The position numbers and the translations under genes are program-made. The notes below the pieces were generated by a model. It had not been told where the DNA came from. It did no database searches and saw only the letters and a list, made by a program, of their open reading frames with translations. Shown one piece after another: positions 1 to 7,407 of a DNA stretch of 64,000 nt; the stretch's first letter is position 1; every line of letters begins with the position of its first letter. The DNA is from UBA1435 sp041663285 (GTDB taxonomy: Bacteria; Patescibacteriota; Microgenomatia; UBA12405): positions 1-64,000 of the forward strand of contig JBAZSP010000001.1 of the NCBI GenBank assembly GCA_041663285.1, in the 5' to 3' direction.

Positions 1-521
1 ACTTTTTTGCTTGGTACCACCATTAGATCCGCCTCTTCCACATACCAAATTTTTATGGCGGTGGCGTCTGTCACTTGGACCACCAAAATCAGCCTAATAT
101 TCAAATCTTTTTCCAGCCGGTTTTTGATTCCGGCCATCTGCTGGGCTAGTCCGTAATGGGTAGAAACTACTACGACCGTTTTTTTATTTGGCCATTTTTC
201 GGTTAGAAGATTGATCATTTTCCGGTACAAATTATTACTCCCGTTCAAAAGCATCCTGATGTAGATTGAATAAAACCAGTATTCATTCTTTTCCTGTTGA
301 AACCACTTCAACACTTTTCTGACAAAAGGGTAAAGGCTCATTAATCGGTGCCAATAAATAATTTTTGTGTCGCTTACATCAAGCATTGCCGCATCAATCC
401 CCCGGGGCAAACCATCATACAAGGTATCTGTTACTCGAAGGTGGCCCAGCCCTTCTATGGCGTAAGTAAAAACTACCAGTGTTCCTGACTGTCTTAACGC
501 CGCAAACAATGATTTAGCCAC
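1..521 (-). CDS. MGDG-synthase-like glycosyltransferase, N-terminal part (3' truncated by window edge)
   Basis: An open frame runs from about 521 off the left edge (173 codons visible). Residues about 15-30 carry VVFTYAIEGLGHLRVTD, resembling the GxGH loop at the start of the MGDG synthase N-terminal domain (PF06925). Further on, the stretch with VVVVSTHYGLAQQM and the end ADLMVVPSKK match the family pattern in which a hydrophobic strand precedes the 'gvD.y.vps' segment. This family transfers sugars to diacylglycerol or related acceptors at the membrane; the acceptor here is unknown. A TAA lies two codons before the first possible start (TTG at 527), so the start is TTG 527 or GTG 521; neither has a clear ribosome site. 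The C-terminal nucleotide-sugar domain is outside the window. Confidence 0.6.
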   Translation of the reverse strand, partial: MAKSLFAALRQSGTLVVFTYAIEGLGHLRVTDTLYDGLPRGIDAAMLDVSDTKIIYWHRLMSLYPFVRKVLKWFQQEKNEYWFYSIYIRMLLNGSNNLYRKMINLLTEKWPNKKTVVVVSTHYGLAQQMAGIKNRLEKDLNIRLILVVQVTDATAIKIWYVEEADLMVVPSKK

Positions 522-567
522 ACCCAAATATTACATTAAAATGAACCATTAGTCTTCCTGTCCCCAT

Positions 568-603
568 CAAAACTCCCCCGGTCCTGCGCCCGGGGGAGTT
601 TTG
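568..603 (-). terminator. Rho-independent terminator hairpin
   Basis: A 14-bp perfect stem (568-581 with 590-603, arm CAAAACTCCCCCGG) encloses an 8-nt loop. On the minus strand the stem ends in TTTTG. It lies downstream of the surface protein that ends at 810 and upstream of the glycosyltransferase, so it most likely ends the surface-protein transcript. The rest of the gap (604-809) holds no gene that I recognise; one minus-frame stretch of basic codons there lacks a start. Confidence 0.7.
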
Positions 604-809
604 GGGGAACCAACGATTATTTCCCGTCTTTCAGCAAAGCCGCAGCACTTTCTTTTTTCCCGCACCTGCTAAACAGGGATCAGAAAGGCTTAAGCTCCTC
701 CAAAAGTTTTCGCTTTTGTTGCCGTTTTTCTTTGCCTCCTATGTCTTCATAATAAAAACGCCGCCTGAATTATTGCTTAACCTCTTATTAATACCTTAAA
801 AATCCGTTT

Positions 810-2024
810 TCACTTTAAAAAAGCATCAACGACGCTCCATCTTACTGCTCGTTTCCCATCAATCTTATTGCCAAAGTACATATTGACAATTTCTTCATGG
901 TCCTCCTCTAGCGTCGCATATTTGCAGTTGTCACTTCCTTCAAAGGTGCTGCTCCATCCTCTCTGGACTTTTTCACATACCAAATACCTTCCTGGTTCCA
1001 AATTTTCAAACTTAAATCTTCCCATGGTCGACCAGCCCGAGCCTTTGGTAGTAACCATTTTTTCACCACCATCACGCTTCTTGTTTGAATTACTGTCAAT
1101 AAAAATTTGCCACCCATTTAGTCTAAACTCAGCTTTTGCCCACCCGTCCCATTTCTGGTTCCTGTTGCGGTCAAAATAAACAAATCCGGCAATGCTGCCC
1201 TTCTCTACCGGTATTGGAGTTATCGTTGGCGATGCCGAAGGTGTCGTAGTTGGAGTTGGGGCCTCAGTTGGCGTTGGTGTTTGGCTGGGTGTCGGCGTTT
1301 GTGTACTGGTTGGTGCCGGTGTCAGAGTTGGAGTCGGTGTTTGAGTCGGCGACTCTGTCGGCGTCATGGTGGCCGACGGCGTCAAAGTCGGCGTGTCACT
1401 TGGCATCAGCTGGCCGGTAATTCTGATATCGTCAATCCGGTTGGTTCCGGCAGTCGACGAAGCTCCCACTGTCGCCAGCCATCGAACAAGTATCAATTGT
1501 TTATTTTCGCATTCCGCTGGTAAGCCCAGCGTATTTATCGAAGTCGTATTCCAGGCGTCAGCCACCAGGCTCAAGATACCCATCGGAACATTATGCCAAT
1601 TGGCACCGTTATCAGTGGAATATTCCACCCTAAATTCATGAGGCCCGGTAGTCGAACTTCTCGATTTGGCCGACACCTTTAAATCCTTATATCCCAGCGT
1701 CGACAAAGGGATTTGCCAATACTTTGTTTCCGCGTCTCCCGCCCAACTGCTGGTACTTACGGCATAATCACCCGTTCCCTCATCTCCGCTGGAATAGGTA
1801 TAGCTTAAGCCAAAGCCTTCCTCGCGGGCAATCATCTTCCCCAAATTATCGTCGATCCCTCCGTCTGCGGCTTGGTTTTGGTCCTCAAAATTCCATTCCG
1901 CCAGCAAGACCGTCGTTTCCGCCCGTACCTTGCTTACCATTTTCTTGCCATCTTCCATCTGTCCCCAAACCGCCGCCAGCCCCAGTAAACATATTATTAC
2001 TTGCCGCCATTTCGTATTTGTCAT
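810..2024 (-). CDS. Secreted surface protein with SdrD_B-like domain
   Basis: The 404-residue protein starts with a hydrophobic export signal (about residues 8-22, possible cleavage near VRA-ET at 35). Residues about 40-205 form a beta-rich region resembling concanavalin-type lectin modules seen in secreted proteins. Residues about 209-272 are a Thr/Pro/Ser linker typical of wall-spanning stalks. Residues about 276-395 look like an SdrD_B-type Ig domain, with Asp/Asn-rich calcium loops DRNRNQKWDG and DSNSNKKRDGGE and the ending YLVCEKVQRGW. No LPxTG or C-terminal membrane helix is visible, so the mode of attachment is unknown. The start is supported by AGAGG 10 nt upstream. Role in adhesion is inferred. 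Confidence 0.75.
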   Translation of the reverse strand: MTNTKWRQVIICLLGLAAVWGQMEDGKKMVSKVRAETTVLLAEWNFEDQNQAADGGIDDNLGKMIAREEGFGLSYTYSSGDEGTGDYAVSTSSWAGDAETKYWQIPLSTLGYKDLKVSAKSRSSTTGPHEFRVEYSTDNGANWHNVPMGILSLVADAWNTTSINTLGLPAECENKQLILVRWLATVGASSTAGTNRIDDIRITGQLMPSDTPTLTPSATMTPTESPTQTPTPTLTPAPTSTQTPTPSQTPTPTEAPTPTTTPSASPTITPIPVEKGSIAGFVYFDRNRNQKWDGWAKAEFRLNGWQIFIDSNSNKKRDGGEKMVTTKGSGWSTMGRFKFENLEPGRYLVCEKVQRGWSSTFEGSDNCKYATLEEDHEEIVNMYFGNKIDGKRAVRWSVVDAFLK

Positions 2025-2150
2025 ACAAAAAAGTCCTCTACCCTTTCAGTCTACCGCCATCCAAACGATTTGCAAATAGTATTGTATATTACAAAAACAA
2101 CAATCTGATTTTCTGCCAATCTCTCTTTCTATATAGACTCCGGAGTCAGC

Positions 2151-2681
2151 TTATTCTTCTTCAGTCGGCAAATACTCTTCGCCGGAGTCCGACACTCTCT
2201 GCCCAACCTTCAGCCACAAAACGTAGTCACAACCGGTCGTTTTTTTTGCTTCCCTGTCCCATCCCGATGTCGAGCATTTCTTCATTCTTTTTCCATTGGC
2301 GGTCGTATATAGTACCAAGTTAGCTCCGCATTTTGGGCATTTTTCGTCCAAGCTTTCTGTCGTTCCGTTAATCCACTCTACAAAATCGCATCCAACCGCT
2401 TTTTTTGCTTCCTTATCCCAGGAACCATTACTGCACTTTTTCATCTTCTTCCCGAAACGTGTTACTTGAAGCACCAGGTCACCCCCGCATTTTGGGCATT
2501 TTTCGTCCAGCAGTTTTGGTTCTACCTCCAGCCACTTAACAAAATCACATCCTTCGGTTTTATGTGTTTCTCGGTTCCAGCTGCCCCGGCTGCATCTTTG
2601 CAGTTTTCTGCCGGTAGCTGTTTCCGTAACTCCGCCCAGAGGCGCGCCGCATTTGGGGCAATTTTCTTGTTCTTGTTCCAT
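2151..2681 (-). CDS. Triple topoisomerase-type C4 zinc-ribbon protein
   Basis: This 176-residue protein is three near-identical units of about 54 residues (from about 8, 62 and 115). Each has CPKCG, then a basic turn with a single Cys (RCS or KCS), then GCDF or GCDY followed by a Trp, giving four Cys per unit. The pattern is that of the C-terminal zinc fingers of type IA topoisomerases (PF01396), which bind DNA, but no topoisomerase catalytic domain is attached. It could be a stand-alone nucleic-acid-binding protein or an accessory subunit of a topoisomerase coded elsewhere. A TATATA box ends 6 nt before the ATG, suggesting leaderless expression. Confidence 0.75.
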   Translation of the reverse strand: MEQEQENCPKCGAPLGGVTETATGRKLQRCSRGSWNRETHKTEGCDFVKWLEVEPKLLDEKCPKCGGDLVLQVTRFGKKMKKCSNGSWDKEAKKAVGCDFVEWINGTTESLDEKCPKCGANLVLYTTANGKRMKKCSTSGWDREAKKTTGCDYVLWLKVGQRVSDSGEEYLPTEEE

Positions 2682-2737
2682 ATTCTTTATATAGTATCAT
2701 CTTCGCCGAAGTTTTTGATAGTAAAAATAGAATCGGT

Positions 2738-3730
2738 TCATCTGATATTTTTAAAAATGTTTGTGACATTCTTAAAAAGGATTTTCTTTCTGATCTCGTC
2801 TTCCCCTTCGGTTGCTAGCAATACTTTTGCCAGTGGTAGCGCCATCGGGTAATAAGGCCAGTCGGATCCAAACAACAACTTATCCGGGCTCGCTGTTTTC
2901 CACATTTCTTTTATTGCTTCTGGTGGCTGTCCGCTTACTTCAAGGAACACATTGTCAAATTTTGCTGCCAACCTAGCCGCTTCTTCGTATTCCATAATTC
3001 CGGCATGCCCCAAAATAATCGTTGTTTCCGGGCATCTCCAGATAAGATTTAAAAAACTTGTCATTTGTTCAAATCTTCTGGTTAGCGGCGGCAATAGGGG
3101 GCTTTGGCCGCAATGAAACAACACCGGCATCCTCATTTTTCCAGCTTCATTTACTAGAGCAATAACCTTTTTATTGTCGGGTTTAACCAGCTGGATTGGA
3201 GGATGAATTTTCAGCCCGACTCCTCCGTTTTCCTTAAGACTGCCAAGAATTTTTACGGCTCCTGGGGCCAAAGGGTGTATCGACACAAAGGGGATAATTT
3301 TTTGCTCAGACTTTCGGCACTGCTCCAAAAGTCTTAGCGAATTCTTTGGTCTAAATCCGTCTATTGCCATTGCCGCGCACCTTACAATTCCCAGTCTGTT
3401 CATTGCCAACATCAGGTTATCTAGTGTTGCCGTTGGCTCAATTCCTCTCCTGCTGATAATTGCTCTAATTGACCTACGCTGACAGCGTTTTTTTAACTGA
3501 GGTGAAAAATCAAAAGCTGAATATTTACTCAAATGAACCACACAGCCCCTGGTTGGAAAATAGGTTTTGGTTTCCCCTGCGGCTGCCCGATGTTGGTTTA
3601 GGTGGATATGCATATCAATTGCTGGAAGCTGATATTGTGCTTTTATTTTCAGGTTCCCCTCCTCGTCCCGCTCAAAGTAGGGGAGGCAATCCAAGCTATC
3701 AACATCGGCAATGGTATCCGGATAGTTCAT
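2738..3730 (-). CDS. Amidohydrolase family metal-dependent hydrolase
   Basis: The 330-residue protein has the TIM-barrel amidohydrolase_2 (PF04909) landmarks: DMHIH with H41 and H43, KIHPP with H176, FHCGQ with H206, ILGHAG with H242 and FGSDWPYYP with D290. These are the usual metal-binding positions. Members hydrolyse or decarboxylate small cyclic or acidic substrates; the substrate here cannot be told. Residues about 47-100 form a basic insertion unlike typical members. A TATACT box lies 8 nt before the ATG and AAGGA overlaps that spacer, so it may be leaderless or use a weak ribosome site. Confidence 0.8.
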   Translation of the reverse strand: MNYPDTIADVDSLDCLPYFERDEEGNLKIKAQYQLPAIDMHIHLNQHRAAAGETKTYFPTRGCVVHLSKYSAFDFSPQLKKRCQRRSIRAIISRRGIEPTATLDNLMLAMNRLGIVRCAAMAIDGFRPKNSLRLLEQCRKSEQKIIPFVSIHPLAPGAVKILGSLKENGGVGLKIHPPIQLVKPDNKKVIALVNEAGKMRMPVLFHCGQSPLLPPLTRRFEQMTSFLNLIWRCPETTIILGHAGIMEYEEAARLAAKFDNVFLEVSGQPPEAIKEMWKTASPDKLLFGSDWPYYPMALPLAKVLLATEGEDEIRKKILFKNVTNIFKNIR

Positions 3731-3840
3731 TAATCCTTAGTATACAAAAAAAACGCTTTTTAGGCTTATAACCGTTTTTCCACCTGCCACCTTCCAAATC
3801 TAGTAATAATTGAGTAAGATAAAACCCAAAGTTAAATAAT

Positions 3841-4044
3841 ATGGCCAAAAAGAAGCCGGAGCAAGAAACGCCAGCTCGCCGTCCTCTCCGTCATGGTTGG
3901 GGGGGTGATCTGAAAAGAAGGAATCAAGCCCTCCGTCGGCGAGAGGAAGATGCTCAAGAGGCAAAAGAATTGCCGGTTAAGTTTGGCGAAGGGACAGTAG
4001 TAGCAGACGAAAAACTTCTAAAAGAGATGGAAAGAAGAAGGTAA
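3841..4044 (+). CDS. Small basic hypothetical protein
   Basis: A 67-residue Arg/Lys/Glu-rich protein with no membrane segment and no domain that I recognise. Its middle (RRNQALRRREEDAQEAKEL) is predicted by eye to be a charged helix. It sits 18 nt before the YdcF-like gene on the same strand and in the same direction, so the two may be cotranscribed. There is no clear ribosome site upstream, only an AT-rich run. It could be a spurious frame, but composition and position favour a real small gene. Confidence 0.45.
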   Translation: MAKKKPEQETPARRPLRHGWGGDLKRRNQALRRREEDAQEAKELPVKFGEGTVVADEKLLKEMERRR

Positions 4045-4062
4045 GGTAAAATTAGGTAACTC

Positions 4063-4731
4063 ATGCCTGACTCATCATTAGCCAGTTTTTCAGATGACGA
4101 ACTGGCTCGAATTCTTTGGGATTACAATAATTTCTCCCAAGACCTTTCGCCCTCAGACTGTATTCTCGTTTTAGGCAATAATGACATTCGGGTAGCATCT
4201 TACGCTGCGGACTTATATTTAGCCAAACTTGCACCATTAATTATCATGTCTGGCGGGTATGGGGCTTATACCCGCCAATTTTTTACCCTCCCCGAAGCCG
4301 AAGTATTTGCCAGGGAGGCAATTAGCAGGGGAGTGCCCAAAAATCACATTCTCGTCGAAAACCAATCCACCAATACCGGTGAAAATTTGCTTTTTACCCA
4401 AAAGCTTTTGGCCTCAAAGGAAGTCAATGTCAAATCAGTAATTTTAGTCCAAAAACCCTACATGCTCCGTCGGGCATACGCTACCTTCAAAAAACAATGG
4501 CCGGGTGTTAAAGTTTTGGCAACAGGCCCCAGCATCGGCTATTTCGATTATCCGAATTCGATAATTACCAAGGAGCGATTAATAAATCACCTTGTTGGTG
4601 ACACGCAACGGGTGAAACTGTATCCTAAGAAGGGATTTCAAGTCTTTCAAAAGGTTCCCATTCGCGTCTGGGCGGCTTATAAAGAGCTTGTCCGCCGCGG
4701 CTACGACCAGCATTTAATTCCATCAACTTAG
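4063..4731 (+). CDS. YdcF-like (DUF218) protein
   Basis: The 222-residue protein has the DUF218 Rossmann-like fold pattern: DCILVLGNND near 33, a strand ending IIMSGGYG near 67, EAEVFAREAISRGVP, then the hallmark ENQSTNTGENLLFT near 98 and the strand VILVQKPYMLRRAYATF. Relatives (YdcF, SanA, ElyC) act in envelope biology or bind nucleotides such as S-adenosylmethionine, but their chemistry is poorly known. This copy has no N-terminal membrane segment, so it is probably cytosolic. AGGT lies 5 nt before the start. The HAD phosphatase begins 7 nt after its stop, suggesting one transcript. Confidence 0.85.
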   Translation: MPDSSLASFSDDELARILWDYNNFSQDLSPSDCILVLGNNDIRVASYAADLYLAKLAPLIIMSGGYGAYTRQFFTLPEAEVFAREAISRGVPKNHILVENQSTNTGENLLFTQKLLASKEVNVKSVILVQKPYMLRRAYATFKKQWPGVKVLATGPSIGYFDYPNSIITKERLINHLVGDTQRVKLYPKKGFQVFQKVPIRVWAAYKELVRRGYDQHLIPST

Positions 4732-4737
4732 TAGGCT

Positions 4738-5379
4738 ATGTCACCTTATGAAATCAAGTTAGTTGTTTTCGACCTCAACAAAACCTTAATCCGGGAAAAC
4801 ACCTGGTATAACCTCAATCTAGCTCTAGGAGTAACCAAGGAAGAAGATGCAGACATAATGGCCAGATATGATCAGGGATTGATTTCTTACGCCCAATCCC
4901 AAAAAATCTTAGAACAACTTTATTTGGAGCGTTCTCGTCCCACTCTCTCCCAAATCCAAAAAATAATTTTTCAATATCATTACCTCCCAGGGGCTAAGTC
5001 CATCATAAAACTCTTACTGTCCCGGGGTTATTTTGTTGCTCTAATAAGCGGCTCGATTGATCTTTTGGTCGAAAAGGTAGCCCAAGAACTGAATATTCCT
5101 TTATATGGCGCCCATAATCGGTTTGTATTCGACCAAAAAGGAAACTTTCAGCAAATAATCTGTGATGGTGATGACACCGATTTTAAGTTAAGGTTATTCC
5201 GCCGTTTTTGTCGGCAACTGGATATTTCACCCCAAAGCGCCGTCTGTGTCGGTGACGGTGACAACGATCAAAAAATATTTCTGGAATCACGTCACGGAAT
5301 CACCTTTTCCAATTCCCGGCTGGCCGCCACGTCCTGGAAAACCATTTCAAGGTTGATGGATTTAAAACTGTTTCTTTAA
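4738..5379 (+). CDS. HAD-superfamily hydrolase, phosphoserine-phosphatase-like
   Basis: This 213-residue protein follows the HAD order: motif I VVFDLNKTL (nucleophile D12), a helical cap, motif II ISGS (S104), K150, and motif IV VGDGDNDQ (D173 and D177). The layout is that of small PSPase-type phosphatases. Motif I is odd: the usual second Asp (DxD) is Asn (N14), which in phosphatases acts as general acid/base, so activity may be low or altered. The gene follows the YdcF-like gene closely. Its stop codon overlaps the stop of the convergent peptidase gene within TTAA (5376-5379). Confidence 0.8.
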   Translation: MSPYEIKLVVFDLNKTLIRENTWYNLNLALGVTKEEDADIMARYDQGLISYAQSQKILEQLYLERSRPTLSQIQKIIFQYHYLPGAKSIIKLLLSRGYFVALISGSIDLLVEKVAQELNIPLYGAHNRFVFDQKGNFQQIICDGDDTDFKLRLFRRFCRQLDISPQSAVCVGDGDNDQKIFLESRHGITFSNSRLAATSWKTISRLMDLKLFL

Positions 5380-6509
5380 CTTTTCTCCCCGAATTCCGCT
5401 TCTACCAGTCCAGGCGTACATGGCTCAGAAAATAATTTTATAATTAGTTCCGTTTTGCGGTTCGTTCGATTATAAATATCCATCAGCCAGTTATAGGCAG
5501 AATAATAAACCGGCGCATACGCCCAGTAAATTTTATCAGTAGAAAAATTAATTATAATCTCTGTCGTTTTGTCTGAAATATAAAATTTTCTCAACCTTTC
5601 TCGAATTTCTTTTATCTCAAGCCCGTCATCATTAAACCAGTACGTGGCCAGGTTTTGTAAACCAAAAGTTAGACGGTCGTAATACCAGACCAGTTTCTGC
5701 TCTTTGTCCCCATTATCTACAAAGCCACCAATCTTCATCATTGCTTCCGCCAACGCTTCACTAACAAAAGCCTGGGGGCTGTAAGTGATTACCAATCCAT
5801 GTTCGCCCCTGCCCTCCATAAGTAATTTATCTTTGTTCGACAACTCGCTGTGATGTCCGCCATAACCTTCATGAACGGCCAGCTTCCATAGGTCGTATTT
5901 GCCAAAATTAATGTCACTATTTAAAATTATTTTCGATTTAAACGGTGCGACATGGGAGTTAAACGCCCCCCACGGCTTCTGGCTGCTCAACTCAAACTCT
6001 ATGCCGTTGTCGGTAACATTTAAAATATTTCGGAATTTATCCTTTACGATTTTGCAGTTATTTGCAAATATCTCTTGATACTGTTCTTTCTTAAGCAAGT
6101 TCTTTTTATATACTTCCTGCCTTGTCAGTCCAATTTCCTTTTCCAGACTTCTTATTTCAATTTCAATTTCTCTAATCTCGGTTTCATTCACTCTGCAGAT
6201 TTCCTTCCCAAAAACGTTGCACGAAAATTGTCGATAGTCAATCTTTTTATCCCAGTTGCAATATAAAAAATTCATACTCTTCAGCATTCCCTTAATATAT
6301 TCTTTTCTTCGTTCGTCTTTCATTCCTCTGGTCAATCTTTTTGTCTCCTCTTCTAACAATCGATACTCATTCTCAGTTTTTGGTAGGTCTGACTTTACCT
6401 CTTCTAACCACTCTTTTTCCAACCAAATTTCACCTGCCATCCCAGGCACCTGATTATCCAAACACATTGCCATTTTTACTAGCTTTTTACTGAGATCATC
6501 TATCTCCAT
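5376..6509 (-). CDS. DUF885-like putative metallopeptidase
   Basis: The 377-residue protein contains HEGYGGHH at 213-220, close to the HEAYPGHH zinc motif of DUF885 peptidases, and a downstream SEALAEA (E251) that fits the third zinc ligand region. The N-terminal 150 residues are largely helical, with two Glu/Lys-rich segments that may form a coiled coil. It is shorter than typical DUF885 proteins (about 550 residues). There is no signal peptide, so it is likely cytosolic. Substrate is unknown. TAGAAT ends 8 nt before the ATG, fitting leaderless expression. The stop overlaps that of the convergent HAD gene. Confidence 0.65.
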   Translation of the reverse strand: MEIDDLSKKLVKMAMCLDNQVPGMAGEIWLEKEWLEEVKSDLPKTENEYRLLEEETKRLTRGMKDERRKEYIKGMLKSMNFLYCNWDKKIDYRQFSCNVFGKEICRVNETEIREIEIEIRSLEKEIGLTRQEVYKKNLLKKEQYQEIFANNCKIVKDKFRNILNVTDNGIEFELSSQKPWGAFNSHVAPFKSKIILNSDINFGKYDLWKLAVHEGYGGHHSELSNKDKLLMEGRGEHGLVITYSPQAFVSEALAEAMMKIGGFVDNGDKEQKLVWYYDRLTFGLQNLATYWFNDDGLEIKEIRERLRKFYISDKTTEIIINFSTDKIYWAYAPVYYSAYNWLMDIYNRTNRKTELIIKLFSEPCTPGLVEAEFGEKS

Positions 6510-6570
6510 TCTGTTCTATTCTAGCAGTCGTTACTTTTTTCCATCACAGCCTTTTTTGTCCTTGCGACTC

Positions 6571-6617
6571 TATCCGTCATTGCGATCCCGACTTTACGTC
6601 GGGAGAAGCAATCTCAA
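6571..6617. repeat. Dispersed hairpin repeat, copy A
   Basis: The intergenic segment begins TATCCGTCATT and ends GAAGCAATCTCAA, with a small hairpin CCCGAC-tttac-GTCGGG between. A second segment with the same ends lies at 14917-14968. Elements ending in GTCATTGCGA and GAAGCAATCTC are common intergenic repeats in many bacterial genomes. The surrounding gap (6510-6737) shows no gene. Confidence 0.6.
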
Positions 6618-6737
6618 TTCATCAACTACCACCGGTAACTATCTTTTAATTTCTTTATGTTTTTTAAATCATTAAATTTATAAATTATTAAACTGCCCTC
6701 CTGTCCGCCCCAATCATAAATAAGCTACAATTAATTA

Positions 6738-7400
6738 ATGTCCCGCTGCCCGTCATCGGCTTTTACCCTCACCGAAATTCTTATCTCCATCGCTCTGATG
6801 ATGACTTTAACCGTCGCAGTCGTCCTCAACTTTCAGGGCCAAATGGTTAAGGCCCGTGATGTCAAAAGAAAGGCCAATCTCGACCGGATCAAATCCGCTC
6901 TTTACGACCGATTTATGGATTCCGGTTGTTACCCCAAAGATTTACCCGGCTGCGATCAGTCTTTTACCTTTAACTCCTCGAATTACTTGACCAATTGGCC
7001 TTGTGATCCCAAAACCCGCAGTCCTTATGTCTACCGGGTTGAAGACGCCTCCTGTTCTAGCTGGTTTCAGATATATACCATGCTGGAAAACGAAGAGGAT
7101 CCCGATATTGCCAATTCCAATTGCGATCAGGGATGTGGTCCTGCTTGTGCCTTTAATTACGGGGTATCCAGCACTAATATCCGTATCGATGAAGGCTGCT
7201 ATACACCTTCTGCCGGTAGCGGCGATTGCCATAACGATAAACAGATTATGATCTGCCACAGGCCTGGCGAAGCCAGTCAGAATGAGTTATGTGTCGACGA
7301 CGATGCTTACGCCGATCACATGAGTCACGGCGATCATATTGGTCATTGCCCCGAGCTGGTTCCCTCTCCAACTCCAACCGCCAAACCAGCCAAAAAATAA
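6738..7400 (+). CDS. Type IV pilin/pseudopilin with HGDxxGxC tail
   Basis: The 220-residue protein starts with a class III signal: cleavage A8/F9 followed by TLTEILI, with Glu at +5 and a hydrophobic helix to about 30. The next part resembles GspG-type pseudopilins (KARDVKRKANLDRIKSALYD). The ectodomain has many Cys in pairs, and residues about 171-203 carry ICHRPGE and HMSHGDHIGHC, a Cys/His motif found in the tails of diverse secreted proteins. A Pro/Thr/Lys tail follows. Ala instead of Gly at -1 is unusual but allowed. TACAAT ends 6 nt before the ATG. It stands apart from the main pilus locus (37-45 kb). Confidence 0.85.
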   Translation: MSRCPSSAFTLTEILISIALMMTLTVAVVLNFQGQMVKARDVKRKANLDRIKSALYDRFMDSGCYPKDLPGCDQSFTFNSSNYLTNWPCDPKTRSPYVYRVEDASCSSWFQIYTMLENEEDPDIANSNCDQGCGPACAFNYGVSSTNIRIDEGCYTPSAGSGDCHNDKQIMICHRPGEASQNELCVDDDAYADHMSHGDHIGHCPELVPSPTPTAKPAKK

Positions 7401-7407
7401 TCTGGCC

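Noticed and set aside
1213..1400. Repetitive DNA (GTTGGCGTTGG-like) that could be a satellite or regulatory repeat
   Set aside because: It is the coding sequence of the Thr/Pro-rich linker of the surface protein at 810-2024.
1724..2323. A 199-codon open frame on the plus strand
   Set aside because: It is antisense to two well-supported minus-strand genes and its composition is not protein-like.
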